Below, piece by piece: positions 1 through 7,920 of a stretch of 64,000 nucleotides of DNA. The notes under the pieces were generated by a model. That model ran no database searches. It was not told the origin of the DNA and worked only from the letters and a program-made list of their open reading frames with translations. Numbering within the stretch: position 1 is the first letter of the stretch; the number at the start of each line of letters is the position of its first letter. The stretch lies in contig NZ_NIDE01000005.1 of the NCBI RefSeq assembly GCF_002197845.1, positions 744,001 through 808,000 on the forward strand. The letters are read 5' to 3'. The stretch comes from Fimbriiglobus ruber. GTDB taxonomy: Bacteria > Planctomycetota > Planctomycetia > Gemmatales > Gemmataceae. The position numbers and the translations under genes are program-made.

Positions 1-348
1 CACAAGGGGGGCGCGAACCAGGTCTTCGCGGGGGTGAGCATCCTGGCTGCGGCCGGGATTATCATCTGGACGGCTCGCCGGGCGACCGCCGCGGACGGGT
101 GGTTGTGCGCCGCCCTCGGCTTGATTCTCGGCGGCACCATCGGGAACCTGTACGACCGCATCGTGTTCAACGGCGTCCGCGACTTCCTCTACTTCTACAA
201 GATCGATTGGCCGGTGTTCAACGTCGCCGACTGTTGTCTCGTCTGCGGCGCCGGGATGCTCCTGCTGCACGCGTTCGTCGCCCCCGCCGCTTCAACGCCC
301 GTGCCGGAAGGGCAAGCCGCCGCCGCAGTGCCCGCCCCGGCGAAATAA
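1..348 (+). CDS. lspA: Lipoprotein signal peptidase (LspA), 3' part
   Basis: The window opens inside this gene; 115 codons remain before the TAA at 346-348. Signal peptidase II is an inner-membrane aspartic protease that removes the signal peptide of lipidated prolipoproteins. The visible part carries the family's C-terminal signature: GGTIGNLYDR (first catalytic Asp in the NxxDR box), then VRDF, and PVFNVAD with the second catalytic Asp. Two hydrophobic segments flank these motifs. The tail after residue ~90 is Ala/Pro-rich and probably cytoplasmic. The N-terminal half lies outside the window, so start and promoter are unknown. Confidence 0.9.
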   Translation, partial: HKGGANQVFAGVSILAAAGIIIWTARRATAADGWLCAALGLILGGTIGNLYDRIVFNGVRDFLYFYKIDWPVFNVADCCLVCGAGMLLLHAFVAPAASTPVPEGQAAAAVPAPAK

Positions 349-416
349 GGCGTGTGGTAGGAAATACCCGACCCGTCCGTTGTGGCTCCTGGTCGCGTCG
401 CGGGGTTTGCCCGCGC

Positions 417-598
417 TTTTCTGTTCAGTCTGAAGGACTGATGGTTCTCAGCCCGGGGCAACGCCCTGGGAGCAGGCGGCACACATCCCGACTTCCCCGA
501 TCACCCGTGTCGCAGCCTTTCAGGCTGAAAATTCTGGTTGTCGTCTAACCCAGGGCGTTGCCCCGAGCTGAGAACCGTCAGCCCTTCAGGCTGAAAAC
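417..598. repeat. Long inverted repeat, palindromic intergenic element
   Basis: This lies in the 400-base gap after lspA. The left arm (about 417-470) and right arm (about 549-598) are imperfect reverse complements over roughly 50 bases. Both contain GGTTCTCAGC, a GGGGCAACGCCCTGGG-like block and a CTGAAGG box, and a further CTTTCAGGCTGAAA copy sits in the spacer. It looks like a mobile or REP-type intergenic palindrome. No gene is seen in the rest of the gap. Confidence 0.7.
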
Positions 599-762
599 GA
601 CTACTACGTCCGCTCCTCCGCCTTCCTGCCGCACGACTCACTTCTTACTCATTTTCGCCGCTTGGCGGCCCTCACCGCTACCCCTTGACCGGGGCGGTTG
701 ATAAAACCCGTCCACAGACCTTCTTCCGCCGCCGCACCCTGACTCAGACCGGGGGGCCGATC

Positions 763-3564
763 GTGCCCGTCTTGTTCGCCGTCACTCTCTTCGTTAGCGC
801 GACCCTCCTGTTCATGGTCCAGCCGATGGTCGGGAAGATGATTCTCCCGCTCCTCGGCGGGAGCCCGGCGGCGTGGAACACGTGCATGGTCTTCTTCCAG
901 GGGCTCCTGCTCCTGGGTTACCTGTACGCCCACAACCTGTCGACCAAGTACACCCCGGCCCGGCAGACGGTCCTCCACCTGTGCGTCCTCGGGGCGACGG
1001 TCGCCTGGCTCGCCGCGGCCGCCGTCCTGTCGCCGAACCACTCCCCGGTCGCGGTGTTCAAGTCGCTCGCCCCGCAGGGGTACTCGTACCCGATGTTCGG
1101 CGTCCTGGCGTTGCTCGGGGTGGCGATCGGCATCCCGTTCCTCGTCATCTCCACCAGCGCCCCGCTGCTCCAGCGGTGGTTCGCGTACTCCGGCCACCCG
1201 TCGGCCAAGGACCCGTACTTCCTCTACGCCGCGAGCAACGCGGGCAGCTTGATCTCGCTGCTCGGGTACCCGCTGGTGATCGAACCGAGCCTGTCGCTGG
1301 CAAACCAGGCGTGGCTCTGGGCCGGCGGGTTCGTGCTGCTCATCGGGCTGGTCTACTTGTGCGGCCAGGCGGCCAAACACCCGCTGCTGCCGCCCGGCAA
1401 GACCGCGGCCGCGGGGGTCAGTCATTCGGTCCCCGACCCGACCGACCCCGGCCCGCCCCCCCTCTTGCGGAAGCTCCGGTGGATGGGCCTGGCGTTCGTC
1501 CCGTCCAGCCTGATGCTCGGCGTCACGTTCCACATGACCACGGATATCGCGTCCGTCCCGCTCTTGTGGGTGATCCCGCTCGCCTTGTACCTGATTACGT
1601 TCATCATCGCGTACGCGCACACGCCGTGGTGGTTCCGCCCGGTGCTGGGGAACGTCAGCCCGGTACTCACACTTTTGCTCGTGTTCGTCCTGGTGTCGAA
1701 CGTGGGCGCGAAGATGAGCCAGTTCTTCCTGCTCCTGCTCCACATCGGCGTCTACTTCTTTACGGCCCTCTTGATGCACACCGAACTCGCCCGCGAGCGG
1801 CCGCACCCGAACCACCTGACCGGGTACTTCCTCTGGATCTCGATCGGCGGCGTCCTCGGCGGGATCTTCAACGCCCTCATCGCCCCGGTGGCGTTCACCC
1901 AGAGCTACGAGTACCCGATCGCGATCGCCATCGGGTGCCTGCTCGTCCCGGTGCTGGACGGGGTGGGGGCGGGTCCGCAGTCCGAGGGCCGGAAGCAGTG
2001 GGGGCCCTGGCTGGACGCGATCGTCCCGGTCGGCATGGTCGCCTTCGTGGGGGTACTCACCCTCGCCCCCGAAAAGACGAGTTGGTTCACCCCGAGCAGC
2101 GAGTGGGTCGCCCGGAACGTCAGCGAGGCGCTCCACTTCTGCGGCCTCGGACTGACGATCTCGAACGACACGGTCACGCTCCTCGTCATTTACGCCCTGC
2201 CGTGCATGCTCTGCTTCTTCTTCATCGACCGGCCGATCCGGTTCGGCCTCTGCGTCGGCGCGGTCCTGTTCGTCTGCTATTACCGGGCGGCCAAGACGGA
2301 CGACGTCGAGGTCGCCGAGCGGAGCTTCTTCGGCATCCTCCGGGTGAACGAGTTCCGGGAGAGCGGGCGGTTCGATTTCGCCTTCCCCGTAACCGGCGGA
2401 ACCTCGGGCGAGACCGAGCGGACGGACGACTACGTCGTCTTCTTCAACAGCCAGACCGATAAGAAGACGGGGGAAAAAGAACCCTACGGGTTCGTGCTAA
2501 ACCGGGACATCTTCCACAAGCTGTCGCACGGGACGACGCTCCACGGGATGCAAACCGCGACGAGCGCCCTGTTGCCCATCAAGGACCGGGCGAACCTGTT
2601 CGGGGCGTTTACGCCGTGGGACACGCTGGTCATGGCCGGGGCCCAGGGCGCCTGGGACTCCCGCCAGGAGCCGCTGACGTATTACCACCGATCGGGGCCG
2701 GTCGGCGGCATCTTCCACCGGTTCCGGGCGATCGACCCGACCGGGGACGTGGCCATGGTCGGCCTGGGCACCGGGTCGGCCGCGTGCTACGCCCGGCCGG
2801 GCCAGAAGCTCACCTTCTACGAGATCGACCCGACCGTCATCAAGCTGGTCGAGAAGCCGTGGCGGGAGATGAACCCGGACGAGGTGAAGAACGGGGCTGC
2901 CCCGCGGATGGGGCCGTTCACGTTCGTGGACGACGCCCGCAAGCGGGGGGCGACGGTCGACTTCCTGGTCGGCGACGCCCGGCTCAAGCTCGAAGAGTTC
3001 CCGGACCGCAAGTACGGCCTGCTCTTGATCGACGCGTTCAGCTCGGACTCGATCCCCGTCCACCTGCTGACCCGCGAGGCCGTCGAACTGTACAAGAGCC
3101 GGCTGACCGAACACGGGCTGCTCGCGCTGCACATCTCGAACCGGTACATCGCGCTCGGCCCGGTGGTCGCCCGACTCGCCCAGGAAACCGGCCTCGCGTC
3201 CCGCGTCTGGAACGACACCGTCCCGAACGGCGAAACGCGGTACCCCGGCAAGACGAGTTCGTCGTGGGTGATCCTGGCCAAGTCCGATGAGGACCTGGGC
3301 GACGAGATCCTCGGCACGGTCATGGACGAGCGGGTCGGGGCGGTCGCCGGCGGGTTCGCCTATCTGACCGTCAACAACCCGGGCTCCTACTCGGTATACA
3401 ACCACCCCTGGCGGCAACTTAACGTCCTCGATGAGGTGCCGGCGTGGACGGACGACTACTCGGACGTCCTCCGCGTCATGCAGATTCACGAGATCCGCTG
3501 GGTCCGGAAGAAACTCGGGCTGCCGGTCCCGAAACTGGGCCACGACGACGGGGCCGACGATTAA
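763..3564 (+). CDS. Membrane-bound spermidine-synthase-like protein
   Basis: A ~930-residue fusion. The first ~520 residues are a multi-pass membrane region (about 12 hydrophobic helices, beginning VPVLFAVTLFVSATLLF). The C-terminal third is a polyamine-synthase-like Rossmann domain: the SAM/dcSAM loop MVGLGTGSAACYARPG near residue 660, followed by FYEIDP and LLLIDAFSSDSIPVHLL. Such membrane-anchored SpeE-like proteins are frequent in planctomycetes; their substrate is not known, and true spermidine synthesis should not be assumed. I prefer the GTG at 763, with a purine-rich stretch just upstream; a TTG at 685 would add 26 unconvincing residues. It lies 18 bases before the ATP-grasp gene, so the two are probably co-transcribed. 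Confidence 0.8.
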   Translation: MPVLFAVTLFVSATLLFMVQPMVGKMILPLLGGSPAAWNTCMVFFQGLLLLGYLYAHNLSTKYTPARQTVLHLCVLGATVAWLAAAAVLSPNHSPVAVFKSLAPQGYSYPMFGVLALLGVAIGIPFLVISTSAPLLQRWFAYSGHPSAKDPYFLYAASNAGSLISLLGYPLVIEPSLSLANQAWLWAGGFVLLIGLVYLCGQAAKHPLLPPGKTAAAGVSHSVPDPTDPGPPPLLRKLRWMGLAFVPSSLMLGVTFHMTTDIASVPLLWVIPLALYLITFIIAYAHTPWWFRPVLGNVSPVLTLLLVFVLVSNVGAKMSQFFLLLLHIGVYFFTALLMHTELARERPHPNHLTGYFLWISIGGVLGGIFNALIAPVAFTQSYEYPIAIAIGCLLVPVLDGVGAGPQSEGRKQWGPWLDAIVPVGMVAFVGVLTLAPEKTSWFTPSSEWVARNVSEALHFCGLGLTISNDTVTLLVIYALPCMLCFFFIDRPIRFGLCVGAVLFVCYYRAAKTDDVEVAERSFFGILRVNEFRESGRFDFAFPVTGGTSGETERTDDYVVFFNSQTDKKTGEKEPYGFVLNRDIFHKLSHGTTLHGMQTATSALLPIKDRANLFGAFTPWDTLVMAGAQGAWDSRQEPLTYYHRSGPVGGIFHRFRAIDPTGDVAMVGLGTGSAACYARPGQKLTFYEIDPTVIKLVEKPWREMNPDEVKNGAAPRMGPFTFVDDARKRGATVDFLVGDARLKLEEFPDRKYGLLLIDAFSSDSIPVHLLTREAVELYKSRLTEHGLLALHISNRYIALGPVVARLAQETGLASRVWNDTVPNGETRYPGKTSSSWVILAKSDEDLGDEILGTVMDERVGAVAGGFAYLTVNNPGSYSVYNHPWRQLNVLDEVPAWTDDYSDVLRVMQIHEIRWVRKKLGLPVPKLGHDDGADD

Positions 3565-3582
3565 CGCGGGCGGAGGGCGGCC

Positions 3583-4905
3583 GTGGCCGATCGGGTGCTC
3601 ATCCTCGGCGCGTCCGCCCGGGCCGCGGCCGCCTCCGCGCGGCGGGCGGGGCTGGAGCCGTTCGCCATCGACCTGTTCGCGGACGCCGACACCCGTCGCA
3701 TTTGCGATAGCTTGCGCTGCCCGCCCGACGAGTATCCGCACGGGCTCTTCGCGCGGGCGAAGCAGGCCCCGCCGATGCCCTGGATGTACACCGGCGGCCT
3801 GGAGAACTACCCCGAACTCGTCGGCGAACTCGCCCGGGAACGCGAGCTGTGGGGCAACGGGCCGGACATCCTCGCCCGCGTGCGCGACCCATTTCAGCTT
3901 CAAGAGTGGGCTCGCGAAGCCGGGTTCAAATTCCCGCTGACCGTACCGGCCGGGGAAAAGCTCGGGAGCGGTCGCTGGCTCCGCAAGCCGCTCCGGTCCA
4001 GCGGCGGCACGCAAATCGATTTCGTTCCCGACAACGACACGACCTCATCCGCGGCGACCTCGGTTCGACAGCAATTCGTCGACGGCGTGCCCATGTCGGC
4101 TTACGTCGCGAACGTCCGCGGTTCCGTTCTTTATGGCGTGACCCAGCAACTGATTGGTGAACGCTGGCTGCACGCGCGCCCGTTTGCGTACTGCGGCAGC
4201 CTGACCCATGATGCTCGTGAAACGGGTTCCGGTCGGCCCCCGGTGTCCCCGGGCTCCCGCCCGGGTCTACGTCAGGCCGCCCCGGAGGGGCGGAAGGCGC
4301 GCGATGAGCGTTCACACGCTTTCACCCAAGGGCGATGGCTTTCCGCCCCTCCGGGGCGGCCTGACGTAGACCCGGGCGGGAGCCCGGGGACACCGGGGGC
4401 CGACGTCACCCACTGCCCAGCGTCACAGCACGTCGCGGACATGATATCTGCTTTGGAGGATCGATGCCCGTTGACGTGGATATGGGGGTTCGATTTCATT
4501 TGGTGCGATGGGGAACTGACTCTTCTCGAAGTGAACTCCAGGTACACGGCTTCGATCGAAGTCGTCGAACACGCATCCCGTTTGTCGTTGATGAATTGGG
4601 GGCGTGCCATTTTCCTTCAACCACCACCCGAACCGCGTACCGTCGGCAAGGCCATCTACTACGCCCCCCACCACCTCACCTTCCCCGCGTCCGGCCCCTG
4701 GGACGATTCGCTCGCGCACGCGGACGACGTGTGGCGGCGGCCGGACTTCGCCGACATCCCGCACGCCGGCGACGCGATCGAACGCGGGCACCCGGTTCTC
4801 ACCATCCTGGCCGACGGTGCCGACTACGGCGATTGCCTGGACCGGCTACAATCACGGGCGGCGGACCTGGACCGCCTGTTCGCGACCTGCCACCCCAAGG
4901 ACTGA
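3583..4905 (+). CDS. ATP-grasp protein carrying an in-frame palindromic insertion
   Basis: An ATP-grasp carboligase-like protein, probably cytoplasmic. The N-terminal pre-ATP-grasp fold is VLILGASARAAAASARRAG; the ATP-binding core contains LRKPLRSSGGTQI; the metal-binding end is WGFDFIWCDG and LLEVNSRYTASIEV, typical of the family. It begins at GTG 3583 and its stop lies three bases before the mch start. In methylotrophs an ATP-grasp gene of this kind accompanies tetrahydromethanopterin C1 genes, so a role in cofactor or polyglutamate-like ligation is a reasonable inference. Oddly, residues ~217-274 are encoded by a 171-bp intergenic-type palindrome (4233-4403), exactly 57 codons, which keeps the frame. 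Whether the product still folds is unknown. Confidence 0.8.
   Translation: MADRVLILGASARAAAASARRAGLEPFAIDLFADADTRRICDSLRCPPDEYPHGLFARAKQAPPMPWMYTGGLENYPELVGELARERELWGNGPDILARVRDPFQLQEWAREAGFKFPLTVPAGEKLGSGRWLRKPLRSSGGTQIDFVPDNDTTSSAATSVRQQFVDGVPMSAYVANVRGSVLYGVTQQLIGERWLHARPFAYCGSLTHDARETGSGRPPVSPGSRPGLRQAAPEGRKARDERSHAFTQGRWLSAPPGRPDVDPGGSPGTPGADVTHCPASQHVADMISALEDRCPLTWIWGFDFIWCDGELTLLEVNSRYTASIEVVEHASRLSLMNWGRAIFLQPPPEPRTVGKAIYYAPHHLTFPASGPWDDSLAHADDVWRRPDFADIPHAGDAIERGHPVLTILADGADYGDCLDRLQSRAADLDRLFATCHPKD
4233..4403. repeat. Perfect 63-bp-arm palindromic element inside a coding sequence
   Basis: Left arm 4233-4295 and right arm 4341-4403 are exact reverse complements, separated by a 45-base spacer. 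The arms contain CCCGGGCTCCCGCCCGGG, GTCTACGTCAGG and CCGCCCCGGAGGGGCGG. The same family occurs in intergenic copies near 5881-6015, 13661-13986, 52396-52735 and 53876-54412. This copy has the cleanest arms and lies within the ATP-grasp gene without breaking the frame (171 = 57 x 3), like the palindromic elements found in Rickettsia genes. Confidence 0.92.
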
Positions 4906-4908
4906 CCG

Positions 4909-5853
4909 ATGCCCACCCTGAACGAACTCGCGAACCGCGTGGCGGACGAACTGGCCGCGCACCCGGAAGAGTTGCGGGTCGCCGTGTCCCGGGTCGGTGG
5001 GGCGCGGGTGATCGACTGCGGCGGCGCGGTCACCGGGAGTCTGCGGGCGGGCCTACTCATGGCTCGCGCGTGCCTCGCCGATCTGGCGGACGTGACGGTC
5101 GTGCCGTCGCCGCTGGCCGACATACCCGGTCCGGCCATCCAGGTCCACACGGACGACCCCGTCCGCGCTTGCCTCGCGTCGCAGTACGCCGGCTGGCAGG
5201 TGTCGGTGGGCAAGTTCTTCGGCATGGGGTCCGGCCCGATGCGGGCGGCCTACGCCAAGGAGGAGGTTTTCCACCACATCCCCGGCAAGGAAGAGCCGGC
5301 GTGTGCCGTTGGCGTGATCGAGACGCGCAAGCACCCGACCGAGGAGGTCGTCACGAGCATCGTCAACAAGCTGCCGCGGTCGGTGGAAAAGCTGACGCTC
5401 CTCGTCGCCCCGGCGTCGAGCATCGCCGGCAACATCCAGGTCGTGGCCCGGTCGGTCGAGACGGCCCTGCACAAGCTGCACGAGTTAAAGTTCGACGTAA
5501 ACCAGGTCGTGAGCGGATACGGGATCGCTCCGCTCCCGCCGGTGACGCCGGACGAGTTGGCCGCGATCGGCCGGACGAACGACGCGATCTTGTACGGCAG
5601 CCGGGTCACGCTCTGGGTCCGGGCGGACGACGAACTGATCGAGGCGGTCGGCCCGAAAGTCCCGTCCAGTTCGTCCAAGGACCACGGGGCGCTGTTCGCC
5701 GAGTTGTTCGCCCGCTACGGCGACTTCTACAAGATCGACCCGCTCCTGTTCTCCCCGGCCGAGGTGACCTTCGTGAACCTGAAGTCCGGCAAGTGCCACA
5801 CGTTCGGCAAGGTCGAGCCGGGGCTGTTGCGGAAGTCGTTCTTCGGGGAGTGA
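4909..5853 (+). CDS. mch: Methenyltetrahydromethanopterin cyclohydrolase
   Basis: A 314-residue protein matching Mch over its full length. The enzyme hydrolyses 5,10-methenyl-H4MPT to 5-formyl-H4MPT (reverse in methanogens) in the cytoplasm, as part of the H4MPT-linked formaldehyde oxidation/C1 transfer pathway. Recognisable segments are GGAVTGSLRAGLLMARACLAD, QYAGWQVSVGKFFGMGSGPM, GVIETRKHPT, LLVAPASSIAGNIQVVARS, and the C-terminal FARYGDFYKIDPLLFSPAEV and KSGKCHTFG. Planctomycetes are known to carry H4MPT C1 genes, though most are not known to grow on methanol. ATG 4909 follows the ATP-grasp stop by three bases, so translation is probably coupled. No other H4MPT gene is in the window. Confidence 0.93.
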   Translation: MPTLNELANRVADELAAHPEELRVAVSRVGGARVIDCGGAVTGSLRAGLLMARACLADLADVTVVPSPLADIPGPAIQVHTDDPVRACLASQYAGWQVSVGKFFGMGSGPMRAAYAKEEVFHHIPGKEEPACAVGVIETRKHPTEEVVTSIVNKLPRSVEKLTLLVAPASSIAGNIQVVARSVETALHKLHELKFDVNQVVSGYGIAPLPPVTPDELAAIGRTNDAILYGSRVTLWVRADDELIEAVGPKVPSSSSKDHGALFAELFARYGDFYKIDPLLFSPAEVTFVNLKSGKCHTFGKVEPGLLRKSFFGE

Positions 5854-5880
5854 GCGGTTTTGGAGATGGGCTGGGGCCAG

Positions 5881-6015
5881 CGCCCGGGTCTACGTTCGGA
5901 CGCCCCCGAGGGGCTTGAAAACCAGGACATTTCCTCCCGGCTGGGGTGGACATCGTCTCGTTTTCCGCCCCTTGTGGGCGGCCGGACGTAGACCCGGGCG
6001 GGAGCCCGGGGACAC
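5881..6015. repeat. Degenerate copy of the palindromic element
   Basis: A diverged member of the family at 4233-4403. The left arm (about 5881-5920) has CGCCCGGGTCTACGTTCGG; the right arm (about 5961-6015) has CCGGACGTAGACCCGGGCGG and GAGCCCGGGGACACC. It fills the spacer between mch and the VOC gene, so those genes are probably not tightly coupled. Confidence 0.8.
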
Positions 6016-6053
6016 CTGCCCGAACCTTCCTCCCGCGCCCGAGGCCCGCACCG

Positions 6054-6473
6054 ATGAACCTCCTCCGTACCCATCACGTCGCCGTAATCTGCTCGGATTA
6101 CAAGCAATCGAAGCGGTTTTACGTGGACGTGTTGGGTCTGGAAATCGTGGCCGAAGTGTTTCGGGCCGAGCGGAACTCGTACAAGCTCGACTTGCGTCTG
6201 CCGGACGGTACCCAGATTGAGTTATTCTCGTTCCCCAACCCGCCTGTGCGGCCGTCGTACCCGGAGGCGTGCGGTCTCCGGCACCTGGCATTTGAAGTGG
6301 CGGACGTTTCCGCGGCGGTAGCCGAATTGACAGGCCGCGGGATCGTGGTCGAGCCGGTGCGGGTGGACGAGTACACCGGCAAGCGGTTCACGTTCTTCAA
6401 AGACCCGGACGGCCTGCCGCTGGAACTGTACGAGCGGTACGCGGTCGGCAACGACTCGCCCGCTAATAGTTGA
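6054..6473 (+). CDS. VOC-family protein (GloA2/YaeR-like)
   Basis: A 139-residue single vicinal-oxygen-chelate domain. It begins THHVAVICSDYKQSKRFYVDVLG, the typical first beta-alpha unit with metal ligand His, and ends with FTFFKDPDGLPLELYE, carrying the C-terminal glutamate ligand. The middle LRHLAFEVADV supplies another His. The family includes glyoxalases and dioxygenase-like enzymes; resemblance is closest to the GloA2/YaeR group, whose substrates are uncertain. I chose ATG 6054 because the upstream in-frame extension reads through the palindromic repeat. The 3' end overlaps the convergent flavin reductase gene by 11 bases. Confidence 0.85.
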   Translation: MNLLRTHHVAVICSDYKQSKRFYVDVLGLEIVAEVFRAERNSYKLDLRLPDGTQIELFSFPNPPVRPSYPEACGLRHLAFEVADVSAAVAELTGRGIVVEPVRVDEYTGKRFTFFKDPDGLPLELYERYAVGNDSPANS

Positions 6474-6945
6474 GCCCGTTCTTACGCACGTGGACGGTCG
6501 GTTTGCCGTCCTGGTGGATGCCGCCGCCGACCACCTTGGCGACGACGAGTACGTGGTCGCCCGCGTCGAGTCGGTCGACGACGCGGCAGTCGAGGACCGC
6601 GAGAGCGGCTTTCAGCAACGGGGCTGCCCCCTCGGCGCGGTCGACGTCGAGGCCGGCGAACGCGGGCTCTTCCGGCGCGAACCCTTTTCCGAAGTGGGCG
6701 ACGAGCGCCTTCTGCCCCTCCGGGATCACGTTCACCCCGACGGCCGCGCCGTCGGTCAGCCAGTCGAGTACGTACCGCCCCTTGCGCACGGCGATCGTCA
6801 CCTGCGGCGGGTCGAACGAGCACTGCTGGACCCAACTCGCCAGCATGCCGGTTTCGTCCGCCCCGCGTCGTGCGGTGACGACGAAGAGCCCACTCGGAAT
6901 GCGGCCGAGGGCGGTCACCCACGACTCGGTTGCCTGCGCTGCCAT
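6463..6945 (-). CDS. Flavin reductase-like FMN-binding protein
   Basis: A 160-residue flavin-reductase-like split-barrel protein. The N terminus TALGRIPSGLFVVTARRG and MLASWVQQCSFDPPQVTIAV are the classical FMN-binding segments of this family (NADH:FMN reductases and flavoredoxin relatives). SRFPxxDHVLVVAKV-type residues are seen in LDAGDHVLVVAKVVGGG. It probably binds FMN and reduces it or a partner monooxygenase; no partner enzyme is adjacent. Convergent with the VOC gene. Confidence 0.85.
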   Translation of the reverse strand: MAAQATESWVTALGRIPSGLFVVTARRGADETGMLASWVQQCSFDPPQVTIAVRKGRYVLDWLTDGAAVGVNVIPEGQKALVAHFGKGFAPEEPAFAGLDVDRAEGAAPLLKAALAVLDCRVVDRLDAGDHVLVVAKVVGGGIHQDGKPTVHVRKNGLNY

Positions 6946-7323
6946 GACGATATCCTGTCCGAATAAGGGTCAATGCTCCGGAGAGCGGGTGGAGTGCAGT
7001 CCGCATCTTGTGTGCCGGAAACCTGTGCCCGTCGCAGCGACCGGGCCGCCGGGTTCGCCGGTATTATCCGAGATCGCAGTCCGACAACCACATGGAACTC
7101 GCCAAGTTGAAGGGCTACTTGCATTTCGTGCGTGCGGTGGACATCGCCACGGACGGCACCTCCGCCCTCTCTACCGTCCGGGGCACCGCCCCAGCCGGGA
7201 AGAGAAAACCCGGCACGCCTCCGGTGCATCTCCGCCGCACTCTCGGACCGTCTAAAGCCGGGGGTCCAACGAGGCCGGCCGCCCGCTTCCGCCTCCTCGC
7301 ACCGGGGTTCCGTTCCGGGTCGC

Positions 7324-7329
7324 TATAAT
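7324..7329 (+). promoter_or_regulatory. Candidate -10 box for the response regulator
   Basis: A perfect TATAAT lies 35 bases upstream of the response-regulator ATG in GC-rich surroundings. No good -35 hexamer is seen at the expected distance. The remainder of the 6946-7364 gap shows no supportable gene. Confidence 0.35.
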
Positions 7330-7364
7330 ACCCGGATGTATTGCCCCGTGGCAGGAGCCGCCGA

Positions 7365-7793
7365 ATGTCCCGCGTGTTGATCGTCGACGACAACCAGCAG
7401 AACGCCGAACTCCTCGAAGCCCACCTCGACGGGACCGGGTTCGAGACCAAGATCGCCGTCAACGGCGAGGACGCGCTCGCGGGCGCCGCCGCGTGGAAGC
7501 CGGACGTGATCCTGCTCGACGTGATGATGCCGAAGCTTAGCGGGTTCGAGGTGTGCAAGCGGCTCCGCGCCGACCCGGCCACCAGGAACGTCGGCGTCCT
7601 CATGGTCACCGCGCTCGACCAACCGACCGACATCGAGCGGGCCGTGGACGCCGGGACGGACGACTTCGTCACCCGCCCGGTGAACAAGACCGAACTCCTC
7701 ATCCGCGTCCGCGCGCTGCTCGCCGCCGGGCCGGAGCCGACCCCGACCGACCGCGCCCTGGCGTACTTCCGCCGCGTCCAGCAAGGGCCGTGA
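7365..7793 (+). CDS. Single-domain response regulator
   Basis: A 142-residue CheY-like receiver domain. Seen directly: RVLIVDDNQQNAELLEAHL (acidic pair), VILLDVMMPKLSGFEVCKRL (phospho-acceptor Asp), VLMVTAL (switch Thr) and the loop FVTRPVNKTEL, where the usual invariant Lys of KP is replaced by Arg-Pro. No output domain follows, only a ~20-residue tail. The start at 7365 is preceded by GGAG at a good distance. No histidine kinase is adjacent, so its partner is unknown. The Lys-to-Arg change could alter dephosphorylation. Confidence 0.88.
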   Translation: MSRVLIVDDNQQNAELLEAHLDGTGFETKIAVNGEDALAGAAAWKPDVILLDVMMPKLSGFEVCKRLRADPATRNVGVLMVTALDQPTDIERAVDAGTDDFVTRPVNKTELLIRVRALLAAGPEPTPTDRALAYFRRVQQGP

Positions 7794-7920
7794 CGCCAGG
7801 CCCGCCAACCGCGTGTGCGGGCGGGCCGCCCCGGAACTGAACAAACCCGAGAATTTCGACCCCGGAGCGGCCCGAACCCGCCCGCGGTCTCTCATTCCAT
7901 CGCGCCAACGAAAGACACCC

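Noticed and set aside
649-2136. 495-residue minus-strand frame opposite the polyamine-synthase-like gene
   Set aside because: Arg/Glu/Pro-rich, no domain; a shadow of the plus-strand gene caused by high GC.
7092-7328. Small gene starting MELAKLKGYLHFVRA
   Set aside because: The first ~25 residues look protein-like, but the rest is low-complexity with no ribosome-binding site.
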